A DNA stretch of 64,000 nucleotides from Glycine soja (taxonomy: Eukaryota > Streptophyta > Magnoliopsida > Fabales > Fabaceae). Under the pieces are notes generated by a model. It made no database searches and had not been told where the DNA came from. It was given only the letters and a program-made list of their open reading frames with translations. The stretch is from positions 36,925,112 to 36,989,111 of the forward strand of contig NC_041002.1 of NCBI RefSeq assembly GCF_004193775.1. Direction: 5' to 3'. The translations under genes and the position numbers were made by a program. The stretch's first letter is position 1; each line of letters starts with the position of its first letter. This document shows, one piece after another, positions 45,751 through 58,298 of this stretch.

Positions 45751-48087
45751 CCCAAAATTGCTAACATTTAACTAACTATCCCTTGAGTTTGTGTTCTTTG
45801 GGCCGGTTATTGAACTAATGGTTGAGTCTTTGCCCTCCTTGAAAATATATTATGTGAAAATTGAATTCAAGTATTTCCAAAAACTTAAATACATTGGGTT
45901 TCTCAAAATATGGTTTGTCATATTGTCTCTTGACCCAATTTTTTTACTTTGTTTTTTGCATAGTTGCCGAAGACTTTGGAGGAGATGCTGAATGAGTATA
46001 TATTTTTGAAGAAACAAAATGTGATCCTGAATCAAGAAAGAGTCATGGTGATGGAAGAGAAAAACAGGATTCAAATACTGTTGCAAGGCATGCAGAATGC
46101 CCTGAACACTTACAATGCTTTTCAGAGGTCACCCTCACTGAATGTCGCGGGGATGAATGCAAATTTTGCAGTAGTTCCTCAACCGAGAGTTTATAACAAA
46201 ACTCCTCAAGGTACAACGTTTTTTTTTTCCTTGACTAATCATGAGTTGAAATATTGGTTACCATTGTATGTTCTTGTTTTAATTCAAGGAGGTTTGCAAC
46301 TGTAATTGCTTAGAGCTGTCATTGAGTCCAAAGCCCACAACCCATTCCCATTCAGCCCCTACTTAATCCATTAAAATTATTGTCCCATATTGTGAGTTAT
46401 TTTCATCTCCAACCCATGAATTTAAATTCTTTAAGGGGTTGGGGCTTTTAGTGGTTGTTGCATTAGCCTTATTTGCTTGCAATCATGAGTTGACATATTG
46501 ATCATTATTGTATGTTCTTGTTTTAATTTTTATATGTCGGTTGTTCTTGGTTTAAAGGTGGTCTACAACTTCAATTCTTTAGTGTTGTCATTTAGTCCAT
46601 AGCCTACAGTCCATTCTGCCCTTACTTAACCCATTGAAACTGTAGTGCTTGTTTGAGAATTTTTCTGTTGGAAATAGAGTTTTTTTTCTTGTAGAAAAGC
46701 TCTCAAAAACTCTTCTAGCTTTATATCCAAACATGCTCATAGTCCCTCATGTGGGTTGGGGTTTTAGTAGGCTGTTGCACAAGCCCGATTTGCTTGGGAT
46801 TTTCCTCAATTTTTATAATCTCAACAGTAACAACTACTTTAAACTGTTTAAATTGTGGTAGCAATTATCATTGTGAATGATTTTGTTGTCAGTTATAGTA
46901 ACTTTAAATTGAGGTTGCGATGTTACAGCTGTGGATGTGTGGTGATCTCATTAGCTGGTGTTGATGGGTTTAAGTTATATGAATGATGTTTTGACCTTGC
47001 TTTGCTTTTTGATTAGGTGTTTCTACTATTACAAGTATTGCTGCTGCCATGCAAAACACATCTAATACACAGTTGCTTACTAGACCTGTCAACACCAATG
47101 TGGACACTGGAAACTTCTCAACACCCATGATTAGTGTGTCTGACAAGAAGAGAAAAGATACTGAAGCAGTAAATGGGCCTATAGTTGCAAAGAAACCTCG
47201 TGGTAGACCACCTGGCAGGAAAAATCAAGTCCAAGGTATAATTTTCTGTGAATCTATTAAGTATATTCTAAGCTTTCATAATGTCATCAATTGCATTTTT
47301 ACTCTATCTTTATTTTCAGGTGAAAACACATCACCACAATCAAGTAATGCTGTCAACAACCAAGTAGTTTCTTGGCCATCTTCTTCTGCAACTCAATCAT
47401 CATCTGGGAACTGTGCACCCAGCGGATCACTGGTTCAAGGATCCAATGCTGTCAAAGGCTCATTCAATCACCCTCCACTTTTTGTTCCAGACAATTCCCC
47501 AATTCCAAAGACACCTACAACACAATCCTCTCAGAGTGATACATATGTATCCCCTACTAAAATTTATCCTGCTGCATCTTGCAATGGAGAGGCTAGTCCT
47601 ACTTGTTGCACTATGAATCCAACCAACAAAGTTATGGTTGGCCCTGAAACACAAATGGCTTATAAAGAGAACAGTCATTGCAATTCTCCTATCGAAGTAG
47701 ATACAGGCAAATCAAGTAAGAAGGATGACGTAAGGAGCAAACTGAACTTTGATGCCTCTAATATGCCTGAGAGCTTGGACAAATCATTGTCTAATGAGGT
47801 TTATACATCTGAGTCTGACAAGGAAGTTGACATATCTGACATTGATTTTTCAAACTTGATGGATTGCTGCCCATTCCTAGGAATCACATCCGAAGATTTT
47901 TCTTACCATCCAGTTCCAACTCATTCCAAGGATAATGCTTCAACGTATTGTTTCTATTTAATGTTGCAATTCCTTCTTTGTTATTTAATGCTTGTATCTG
48001 GCATTGTTTTTATCTTTATTTAATAGGTCTTCTCATGAATGCAATGCTAATCATTTGACTTACCATCAAACTGCAAACAATCACTGA
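45073..48087 (+). CDS. A3: LisH and AT-hook protein, five exons
   Basis: Exons are 45073-45252, 45964-46210, 47017-47235, 47320-47944 and 48027-48087 (443 aa). LisH residues differ from A1 by S39L and R46H (FHNEAS instead of FRNEAS); exon 2 has D to N (MLNEY). Exons 3-4, with the intron between them, give the same 324-codon read-through as A2 without an amino-acid change. AT-hook and DKKRKD are intact. All five splice junctions match A2. Intron 1 resembles A1 more than A2 but contains a 90-bp (AT)n tract. With its putative promoter, uORF and full splice set it keeps the ancestral-looking layout. Function unknown; nuclear DNA-associated protein is inferred from domains. Confidence 0.78.
45659..45748. 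repeat. (AT)n microsatellite in A3 intron 1
   Basis: A 90-bp uninterrupted AT run; the matching places in A1 and A2 have no long run. Confidence 0.95.
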
Positions 48088-49730
48088 TAAATATTTGAAT
48101 ATACAGGGAAATAAAGTTCATTCTGTATTCTGCATAATTTTGCTCTAAACCACTGTTTACTGAGAAGTTTTTACCTTTGCAGGCCTTGATAGTCAACATG
48201 TCTGACTCTTAATTTGGGATATTAAACACCATTCATTTGTTCCTTAGCCTGTTTGGTCATTAGGTAAGGCTAAAATGATTACTCTTTTAGTGATTGTTGA
48301 TGACTTTAGCCTTTGTTGTTTCTGGTTACTTAAACCAAAAAGGAATAAGTTACTGTAAAGGAATTCATTTGAAAAACTTCTCACGAAGTAACTAATTATG
48401 TTGTTGTGAAGAAAATTATTGCATGCCAGATCACAACTGACTTGTTTGATGTTATCTGTTACTCTGTTGTCAAATTTCTTGGTCTAAGCCTTTAGCTAGT
48501 TGTGTATCTGTTTTCTCTCAAAGAAAATTAACTTTCTTCAAGTCTGGCTTTGATTTATTTTATTTTATTTTTATTATTATTACAGTGGCTTTCATTACTA
48601 ATTACTATAATGGAATAAATCCTGCTAAGTTTCATTATTTTTGTTTGCCATTTCCAATTTTCCACTGATTATATTTTCTCCACTCTTGTGCAGGCAGTAC
48701 AACTGAGAATTTGAAGTTACCAGTCAACAAGGTTTATGTTACTATGTTACGGGAAATGGATCATTTCCAGCTAGTAATTTGTTGTGTGACTGTGATAACA
48801 TTCAGCAATTAAACAATTGGTTTGACGTGGGACGTATAACTAAGCATTGTAGTGAAAAGCTTTCAGATAGTTGTGTTTCTATTCACTCTCGAGAGTAGAA
48901 CTAGAATTGATTTTGTTCAAGTCTGGCTTTGGTTACTAATTACTGTAATGGAATAATTCCAATTTCCAGCTAATAAGTTCCATTATTATTTAATTTGTCA
49001 TTTCCACTTCACTTATTATATTTTCATCACTCAGCACAACACAGAATTTTGAAGTTACTTGTCGACACGATTTATGATGTTACGTTACTTATATGTTAGG
49101 GGGAAATGAATTCAGTGTAGTCATGCAATCACACGATCAGTGATTTGTAAACTATGTGATAAACATCAGATGATTCAGATATCAAATTTGCGTTTTAAAT
49201 CTGATTTATTGGATAAAATGAGTGACTTGATCTTCATCTAATGGTTTAAACTGCTGACTGCTTATAAATGCAGATTGCAGACAATGGAGAGACATTGCAG
49301 AGAACTTTGTCTTGTTTTAATTTATAGTTTAGAATAAAACAAAATTTTATAATGGCTAAGGATGTACAGTTGTGTAAAATTGTCTAATAACCGTAGATAG
49401 ATTGGATTCTTCCCATCTGATTTTTCTTTTCCATTTTGTGATTCTAATTACTTGAACTCTGCAATGGAAATGCCATGAAATGAGGGGTCCTTCTATTCTT
49501 TTTGGTTTCATTTTCATTATTCAATGATTCCACCCTCGTTGGAATTTGGAGATGATATACTATGTGTGCAACTTTGGCTATGTGTACAACAATTTGGACT
49601 ATTTGAAGCTAACTTTCTCTGTATGCATACATTAAAATGTTCAAGAATGAAGGCAAAAGTAGGTGTAGCTGGCTTTAGCGGTCATTCCAACATCTCATAT
49701 ATATAAAACAGAAAATAAAGAAAAACGAAA
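48088..49730 (+). other. 3' region of A3
   Basis: Counterpart of 28.10-29.75 kb with few differences. No long reading frame; possible 3' UTR introns. Confidence 0.4.
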
Positions 49731-50077
49731 GGTTAAATTAGTTTTTTTTCTCTAATTCATTTTTTAGGTTCAATTTCATACTCTAATTGTTTTATGTTCA
49801 CTTTGATTTTTTAATTTTTAAAATCGATTCAATTTTTGATACTGCTGTCTAAATTAAAGTGACACTATTAGGACATGTACGTTTTGTAGCAGTCTAAAAT
49901 CACTTAGTGGTCATTTTAAACCATCACAAAGTGTGATTTTTTAACATTGTTGGTCCAACTTAGATAGTAGAACTAAATCAAATCGATTTTAAGAATTAGA
50001 GAACCAAATTGAACTAAAAAACACACCAAATTAAACCTAAAAAATAAACTAGAGGATCGAAAAATTAATTTTAAACA
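49731..50077. mobile_element. Long-TIR MITE behind A3
   Basis: Orthologue of 14910-15255 and 29751-30097. Confidence 0.5.
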
Positions 50078-50149
50078 AAAGAAAAACTCAATATAAGATG
50101 GTGAGAGATTTGTTTATGCAAGTGTTGTGTTCTTTCTAGAAATCGTAGA

Positions 50150-50545
50150 GAAGAGTGTTCCCGGGTCGGATTGAGTTGGGGTTGGCTAAGCCCATTACCC
50201 AATTCAACCAAATTTGAACAATTGGGTTAGGTTTGGTTTGTGCAATTTTTTTATAGACCTGACTATTGAATCTCAAGAAAATGAATGGTAAGGATGAGAT
50301 TTAACTCTAAAAGAATTATTCTTGAAGTAAGTGGATCCTCCTTTTTATTTATATATAATAAATTTAATTATATAATATGAGTTGGATCGGATAAAAAAAA
50401 TTAAACTTATTATCCAACCCATTTATTATCAAATCTTAATTGGATCGATTTAAATTTAAATTTAAATTAAACACTTAAATAACTCAATTCAATATAAATG
50501 GATTAAATTGGGTCACAGATAGACCCGAGATGTGGACATCCTTAA
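50150..50545. mobile_element. GTGTTC..GGGTCGG-type MITE behind A3
   Basis: Orthologue of the MITEs at 15331-15716 and 30173-30555; a TTTAAA-rich 6-bp expansion is seen near 50455. Confidence 0.45.
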
Positions 50546-50853
50546 TCACAGATGTCTGAAATGACTAGGATGGAGACAATGTTGTCAAATGAGGTGAAGG
50601 ATCATTTTCAACAGTTTAAGGGGTTGGGTCTTAATACTCTGAACGTGTAGGATTATTTTTTTGGTCTTAATCTTCCAATTCTTCAACGGAAAGAGACCTC
50701 TAACTAATCTGGAGTTCGATCTAAAGGTAGGTAAAACTTGACCAAGAATTATTTTCATCAGGGATTGAACTTGAGTACAACTCGAATGAGGGCACAATCA
50801 CTTTAGTCTTTAAGATTAATAAAATTAAAATAAAAAAATCTTTGTAATGCATC

Positions 50854-51710
50854 TGTTAGAACAAAGGATGAAAGTTTGAAAAAAAAGAAAGGAAAAAAAA
50901 AGAAAAAAAAGGCTTCAGGTCCCACATCGCTCAGGATAAACACTTGAATAGTGTTTCACTCCCTATATATAGAGAGCTCATTTCTTCATTTTTCCTTGCC
51001 CCAATTGAGAAGCATTTCCTCAACTTTTCTTTCTCCCTCCCATATTTCAGCCGATGCATTTCCGGCAAACTTCTCCCTCTTTCTTTCTGTCGCTCTAAAA
51101 TTTCGGTTGGCTATAAGAGTGACTTTTTAAATCATATTTTTCGGTTTAGTGACTTTTCAAGTCATATTTTTCGGTTGGCTATAATAGTGACTTTTTAAGT
51201 CATATTTTCAGTTGACTATAATAGTGACTTTTCAAGTCATATTTTTCGGTTGGCTATAATAGTGACTTTTTAAGTCATATTTTCGGTTGGCTATAAGAGT
51301 GACTTTTCAAGTCATATTTTTCGGTTGGCTATAATAGTGACTTTTTAAGTCATATTTTCAGTTTGCTATAATAGTGACTTCTTTTTAAGTCATATTTTCA
51401 GTTGGCTATAATAGTGATTTTTCAAGTCATATTTTTCGATCGGCTATTAGAGTGACTTTTCAAGTCATATTTTCGGGTGGCTTTAGAGTGACTTTTCAAG
51501 TGATACAAGAGGGTGTAATTCTAGAAAAGGTTTCCTCAGTGTAGTGGGAATCTTATACAGTGATCTGGGTTGTTTTATCCTGGGGACGTCGTGGTTGATA
51601 GTCTGCTTGCACAATTTTTTGGCAGTGCCACGAAACGTCTTAAAGAAAGTGGTATTGTCCGTGACTCAGCCAGTAATTTTTTCGGTTTGCCATAAACTAT
51701 TGTTACAACA
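50854..51710 (+). repeat. 5' LTR of the copia element (857 bp)
   Basis: TG..CA ends; a TATA-like CTATATATAG near 50962-50972; then 11 copies of a GTGACTTTTCAAGTC-type unit of about 40-45 bp (51.11-51.51 kb). Longer than the 3' LTR because of repeat number. Short ORFs in it are not genes. Confidence 0.92.
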
Positions 51711-51735
51711 ATTTTAAGACGTTTTCGGTTCTGCT

Positions 51736-54700
51736 ATGGCTACCGTAGATATTATTGGCTCGAACAACAATGACCTCAACAAACTTTTTAGGTTTGAAGG
51801 GTATCATTTCAAACGTTGGCAACAAAAGATGATGTTTTCTTTAACTATGAGAAAAGTTGCCTATGTTTTGAACATTGATATTCCGGTGGTACTTGAGGAT
51901 GCTGAGAAGGAAGTGAAGGATAAAATGACTATGGAATTAGCTCTCTGGAATGAAAATGATTACATATGCAAGAATTTCATTTTGAATGGGTTAGCTGATG
52001 ATCTCTATGATTATTATAGCCCATATAAGTCTGCCAAATTAGTTTGGCTGGCTTTGGAAAAGAAGTATGATACTGAGGAAGCTGGGACTAAAAAGTATGT
52101 TGTTAGCCGCTACCTCAAGTATCAAATGACTAATGATAAATCAGTAGAGTCTCAATCCCATGAGATACAGAAAATTGCTCATGATATCATATCAGAGGGT
52201 ATGGCATTGGATGAGCAATTTTAGGTTGCTGTCATCATAGACAAACTGCCTCCTGGCTGGAAGGATTTCAAAAACCTTCTCAGACACAAGACCAAAGAAT
52301 TCTCTTTGGAGTCTCTGATCACACGTCTGCACATTAAGGAAGAGGCACGTAGACAAGATCAGAAAGATGAAGTGTTGGTTGTGTCTCACAACAACACTAA
52401 AAGGAAGAACACATGTGCAGTTCTGAAGCCTATTGACAAAAACTTTAAGAATCAGAACCGCAATGTGAGCAATACCTCCAACCGCAACAAGAACCCCCCA
52501 AGGGTCCAACATGATGACAACATCCACCTGCCAAGAATAATCCTGGTGAGCCATTCCTCTGCTACAATTGTGGCAAACCGGGACATATGGCACGTAAATG
52601 CATAAATCCTTCAATGACAGGTGCTCCCCCGGCTAACATGACTCAAGAGCCATACATAGCTGTGATAACTGAGATCAATATGATTGGAGGATCAGATGGA
52701 TGGTGGGTAGACACTGGTGCTTCTCGCCATGTTTGCTATGACCATGCTATGTTTAAAACATACACAAATATTGAAAATAAGAAAGTGTTGCTGGGTGATT
52801 CCCACACCACTACTGTTGTTGGAACTGGAGATGTTGAATTGAAGTTTACCTCTGGAAAGACTTTGATTCTCAAAGATGTGATGCATACTCCAGAGATGAG
52901 AAAGAATCTGGTTTCTGGTTTTCTTTTAAACAAGGCTGGGTTTACTCAGACCATAGGTGCAGATTTATTTACTTTGACCAAGAATGGGGTATTTGTAGGG
53001 AAAGGGTACGCCACTGATGGCATGTTCAAATTGAATCTTGATATTAATAAAGTTTCTCCTTCTGCTTACATGCTGTGCGATTTTAATATTTGGCATTCTA
53101 GACTTTGTCATATAAGTAGTCGTTGCATATCTAACATGAGTAACTTAGGTTTTATTCCAAAGCTATCTTCAAATCACTTTGAAAAATGTGTTTTTTGCAG
53201 TCAATCTAAAATAACTAAGAAATCACATAAATCAGTAGTTATAGAATCTGAGCCATTGGATTTAATACATTCTGATATATATGAATTTGATGGAACGTTG
53301 ACCAGAAATGGAAAACGATATTTTATCACTTTTATTGATGACTGCTTTGATTATACATATGTATATCTTATGAAAAATAAAAGTGAAGCGCTTGACATGT
53401 TTAAGTTATTTGTAACAGAAATTGAAAATCAATTCAATAAGAAAATTAAGAAACTTCGAAGTGATAGAGGCACAAAGTATGATTCCAGTTTGTTTAATGA
53501 GTTTTATAATTTGCATGGAATCATACATGAGACGACTGCTCCATATTCACCTGAAATGAACGGTAAAGATGAAAGAAAGAACAAAACTTTTACAGAATTA
53601 GTTGTAGCTACTATGTTGAGTTCTAGTGCAACATCTTTTTAGTGGGGCAAAATTTTGTTAACTGTTTGTTATGTGCTAAATAGAATCCCCAAATCAAAAA
53701 GCAAGACATCTCCCTATGAGATATTAAAGAAAAGACAACCAAATTTATCTTATTTAAGAACTTGGGGATGTCTGGCCTATGTAAGGATCCCAGACCCTAA
53801 GAGGGTTAAACTTGCAAGTAGAGCCTATGAATGTGTGTTCATTGGTTATGCTATTAATAGCAAAGCGTATAGGTTTTATGACCTAAACGCAAAAGTGATC
53901 ATAGAGTCAAATGATGCTGATTTTTATGAAAATAAATTTCCTTTTAAATTAAGGGATAATGGGGGTACTTCATCGAGTTATCTTCCTGCTATTAGTAGTG
54001 AAAATCTTGCACAACCAGAACCAGATATAGAGCCTCGAAGAGGTAAGAGAGCAAGAATTGCTAAAGATTATGGGCCCGATTATATGGTCTATACATTAGA
54101 GGAGGATCCATCAAACCTCCAAGAAGCTTTGTCTTCTTTGGATGCTGACTTGTGGCAAGAAGCCATTAATGATGAGATGGATTCTTTAGAATCTACCAAG
54201 ACATGGCATTTAGTAGACTTGCCTCCTGGTTGCAAACCAATTGGTTGTAAATGGATCTTGAAAAAGAAACTAAAACCTGATGGTACAATGGATAAATACA
54301 AGGCTCTCCTTGTAGCCAAGGATTTTAGGCAAAGAGAGATTGTGGATTTCTGCGACACCTTTTCACCAGTCACTAGAATAACATCTATTCGGGTGCTAAT
54401 ATCTCTTGCTGCTATTCATAGTCTAGTGGTACACCAAATGGATGTTAAAACTGCTTTTTTAAATGGTGAATTGGAAGAGGAAATCTATATGGAACAACTT
54501 GAAGGGTTTGTGATTCATAGACAAGAAGATAAAGTCCGCAAGTTAGATAAATCTTTGTATGGTCTAAAACAAGCACCTAAGCAGTGGCATGAAAAGTTTG
54601 ATAACTTAATAGTCTCGAATGGGTTTAAGGTGAATGAAAGTGACAAATGCATTTACTACAAATTTGTAAATACTATTTGCACTATCATATGTGTATATGT

Positions 54701-55646
54701 CAATGACCTTCTCATATTTGGTTCAAATATTCATGTAGTGAACGATGTGAAATCATTGTTGTGTAACAACTTTGATATGAAAGACCTTGGAGAAGTAAGT
54801 GTAATCCTTGGTATTAAGATTACTAGGTCAAAAGAGGGAATTTCTCTGGATCAATCTCACTACATTGAGAAGATCTTAAAGAAATATGACTACTTTGACT
54901 GTAAACCTGCTAGTACACCATATGATCCAAGTGTAAAACTGTTTAAGAACACTAGTGAAGGTATACGACAAACTGAGTACGCAAGTATCATTGGCAGCCT
55001 TAGGTATGCCACTGATTGTACTAGACCCGACATAGCCTATGTTGTGGGATTATTATGCAGGTTTACCAGTAGACCTAGTATGGAGCATTGGCACGCTATT
55101 GAAAGGGTAATGAGGTACCTTAAAAGAACCATAAACCTTGGATTACATTATAAAAGGTTTCCCGCTGTACTTGAAGGATACAACGATGCAGATTGGAACA
55201 CTCTTTCAGATGATTCCAAAGCAACCAGTGGCTATATATTTAACATAGCTGGTGGGGCTGTTTCTTGGAAGTCAAAGAAATAGACTATCTTAGCTCAATC
55301 CACTATGGAATCTAAGATGATAGCATTAGCAACTGCTAGTGAGGAAGCAAGTTGGCTGAGAAGCTTACTTGCAGAGATTCCTTTATGGGAAAGACCGATA
55401 CCAGCTGTGTTGATCCATTGTGATAGTACCACGGCTATTGCAAAAATTGAGAACCGTTATTACAATGGTAAGAAACGACAGATACGTCGTAAGCACAACA
55501 CTGTTAGAGAATTACTCTCAACAGGAGCTGTTAGAGTGGATCACGTACGCACTGATGATAATTTAGCAGATCCTTTGACGAAAGGATTAGCTAGAGAGAA
55601 AGTCCATAACACTTCTAAAAGAATGGGACTATTGCCCTTACTATGA
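51736..55646 (+). pseudogene. copia gag-pol, inactivated
   Basis: Gag starts MATVDIIGSNN at 51736. A TAG at 52222-52224 stops it, and the frame shifts near 52480-52590 before the zinc knuckle (CX2CX4HX4[15 protein letters not shown]). Pol continues with the protease motif WWVDTGAS (about 52.70 kb), a GAG-pre-integrase H..H..C..C region, the integrase core (HSD.., LRSDRG, NGKDERKN) and TAG at 53640-53642. Then come the integrase C-terminus and reverse transcriptase ([40 protein letters not shown]). The catalytic YVDD is YVND (Asn codon at 54702-54704). RNase H is cut by TAG at 55281-55283 (SWKSKK-stop) and continues to 55646 (HIRTD-like end, ADPLTKGL). All breaks but one are nonsense changes in an otherwise well-kept frame. 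Confidence 0.93.
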
Positions 55647-56180
55647 TTATCATTCATGATGGTAACCCGACCTAAATGACTGGAGATCCCAAGAACTAGG
55701 TTCAATGGGTAATAACAAGTTATGAAGTGATATGAGATGAACATGCTGTTATAAGTGAAAGCAGCATGATTCCTGAAGTAACAAGAGGATGAGTTATGAA
55801 AAAAAAAATTCATAATTCTTAATGAGATCTATACTCTACGTTGAGTGGAGTACCTAGGCTACAGGAGTACTCTTGATAGACTCACCTATGTGAATGTTGA
55901 AGTGGGGACCGCTTCATATGAAATTTTGGGCAAAAATTTCTAGAGCGTTCACTATACCCGGATAGACGTGCATGGCCTTTAACGCACAGGCTTTATAGAA
56001 TACACCTATGAAAAGGTTGTGTGTGGTTTGATGTCGGAGATAGAGTTCAAGACTTCGAGTCACTCTAGTAAAATCTGAATCTTACTCACTATGCAAAGGT
56101 TCAAGTTGTATGACACCCTTGTTTATGCACAATTTTATGAAATCCTCGAAAATCTTCTTTTCAAATTTCAAGTGGGGGAT

Positions 56181-56819
56181 TGTTAGAACAAAGGATGAAA
56201 GTTTGAAAAAAAAGAAAGGAAAAAAAAAAAGAAAAAAAAGGCTTCAAGTCCCTCATCGCTCAGGGTAAACACTTGAATAGTGTTTCACTCCCTATATATA
56301 GAGAGCTCATTTCTTCATTTTTCCTTGCCCCAGTTGAGAAGCATTTCCTCAACTTTTCTTTCTCCCTCCCATATTTCAGCCGATGCATTTCCGGCAAACT
56401 TCTCCCTCTTTCTTTTTGTCGCTCTAAAATTTCGGTTGGCTATAAGAGTGACTTTTTAAGTCATATTTTTCGGTTGGCTATAATAGTGATTTTTCAAGTC
56501 ATATTTTTCGGTTGGCTATTAGAGTGACTTTTCAAGTCATATTTTCGGTTGGCTGTTAGAGTGACTTTTCAAGTCATATTTTCGGGTGGCTTTAGAGTGA
56601 CTTTTCAAGTCATACAAGAGGGTGTAATTCTAGAAATGGTTCCCTCAGTACAGTGGGAATCTTATATAGTGATCTGAGTTGTTTTATCTTGGGGACGTCG
56701 TGGTTGATAGTATGCTTGCACGGTTTTTTGGCAGTGCCACGAAACGTCTTAAAGAAAGCGACATTGTCCGTGACTCAGCCAGTAATTTTTTCGGTTTGCC
56801 ATAAACTATTGTTACAACA
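56181..56819 (+). repeat. 3' LTR of the copia element (639 bp)
   Basis: Same ends and TATA-like box as the 5' LTR, but only five copies of the GTGACTTTTCAAGTC unit. The remaining sequence is very similar between the two LTRs. Confidence 0.92.
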
Positions 56820-56881
56820 GCATCACTCTCCTATTCTGACTTCCCCAAACCCTCTAGTAGAACAACTGAGACAATGATGGG

Positions 56882-58298
56882 TGTTGGACAAATGGTCTCA
56901 ATTACTTAAGAGGAGAGATGAATTAAGTTATAAAATTTCTCATTTTATTGACTTCTAAATTCTCTTCTAAATATATATGTTAAGAATATTAAAGATGAAG
57001 ATGAAAGTTATATCAACAAAATAATTCAAGTGTGCAACATAAATAAAATATGCAAGATAAAGTAATCAAGATAGGGAAGAGAGGAATGCAAACTTAGTTT
57101 ATCCCAGTTCGGTCACTTCCTGTGCCTACGTCTAGTTCTCAAGCAACCCACTTGAGATTTCCACTAACTTTGTAAAAACCCTTTTTGCAACTTCTGAACA
57201 CACGAAGGATCCCTTTCCCTTGTGTTCAGGAAACTCATAATTCAAGAGACAAACAACCTCTTGATCTCAATAAGTCTTTAAACAAAGTACAAATGTTTTT
57301 CTCTCTTTTAGAGAAGAAGATACAAGATGAAGTTCTTAGAAGAATCCTTAATTGATTTGCAAGTATTTGGCCAATGATTTGTTTTTGAGAGGATAAGACG
57401 ATAAGGTTATGAAAAAAACTCTCTTAAAAACTTTCATAGATAAGTCACATATTTATAGGCCATTGGTGGCTTTTCAAAAAACTTACGAAGGGATGTGACT
57501 TTTCAAAGTAACTTTTAAAATTTCCTCAATCGTAATCGATTACAACTCTTTGGTAATCGATTACGCAGTTGTGTAATGAGGAGTCATGAATTTTCAATTT
57601 GAATTTTTGTAGTTCCGTTACTGATAATCGATAACAGACAAGTGGTAATCGATTGCAGCTTTCAAATTTCAAATTTCAATTTTTTTGAAAAAACTTTTTA
57701 AAATAATTTTGCTTTTGGTAATCAATTACAATGCAGTGGAAAAATGCATTTTTTAGAAAATGTTAAAAATATTTTAAAACCTTTTCATAATCAATTTAAA
57801 AACTATGTTGTGAGGCGAAATCTTTGCAATCACTAAGAGACTCTTTTAACAAAGATAGACTAAGACTTAACTTTCTTCTTGATCTTTGTTTTCTTGGTCT
57901 TGATTTGGACTATAAATAAAACTTGTGTTGTTTTTTTTCTTGGCATCATCAAAACCTTCATGCACATACATTCACATTCTCAAATTTTAAATTTAAAATT
58001 TTTTGAAAAAACTTTTTAAAATAATTTTTCTTCTGGTAATCGATTACAATGCCTGGTAATCAATTACCAGTGGAAAAATGTCTTTTTCAGAAAATGTTAA
58101 AAATATTTTAAAACCATTTTATAATCAATTTAAAAACTATGTTATGAGGCTAAACCTTTGCAATCACTAAGAGACTCTTTTAACAAAGATAGACTAAGAC
58201 TTAACTTTCTTTTTGATCTTTGTTTTATTGGTCTTGAAATAAAACTTGTGTTTCTTTTGTCTTGGTATCATCAAAACTTTCATACACATACATTCAAA
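56882..58298 (-). mobile_element. Sirevirus-like LTR with internal duplication
   Basis: 1417 bp between two ATGGG copies (56877-56881 and 58299-58303). The + start TGTTGGACAAATGGTCTC and the TGGTCTCAATTACTTAAGAGG edge match the other LTRs; the far end reads CATACATTCA plus two bases. It carries GTAATCGATTAC palindromes (57.53-57.56 and 58.04 kb). About 57.68-57.98 kb is repeated at 57.98-58.30 kb. No internal region is attached, so it is a solo LTR. The paralogous empty site is at about 30.92 kb. Confidence 0.78.

Larger units (their letters stand above)
35091..50853. repeat. Segmental duplication unit, right copy
   Basis: Repeats the 15.9-30.8 kb order: B fragment, Sirevirus leader/LTR, inverted AT module, LINE, C2 (-), AT module, A3 (+), two MITEs, flank. 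The right edge is interrupted by the copia insertion, and the unit resumes at 56.82 kb. Confidence 0.8.
50854..56819 (+). mobile_element. Complete Ty1/copia LTR retrotransposon
   Basis: 5966 bp from TGTTAGAACA to GTTACAACA. It is flanked by a perfect 5-bp duplication GCATC (50849-50853 and 56820-56824). Its LTRs are 50854-51710 and 56181-56819. Domain order gag, protease, integrase, reverse transcriptase, RNase H defines Ty1/copia. A purine-rich tract AGTGGGGGAT (56171-56180) abuts the 3' LTR. The unoccupied paralogous site is at about 30.86 kb. All autonomous functions look inactivated (see the coding entry). Confidence 0.95.

Noticed and set aside
52192..52614. 140-codon antisense ORF in copia gag, and others at 52692, 54089 and 55541
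   Set aside because: Antisense to recognisable gag, protease, reverse transcriptase and RNase H coding sequence.
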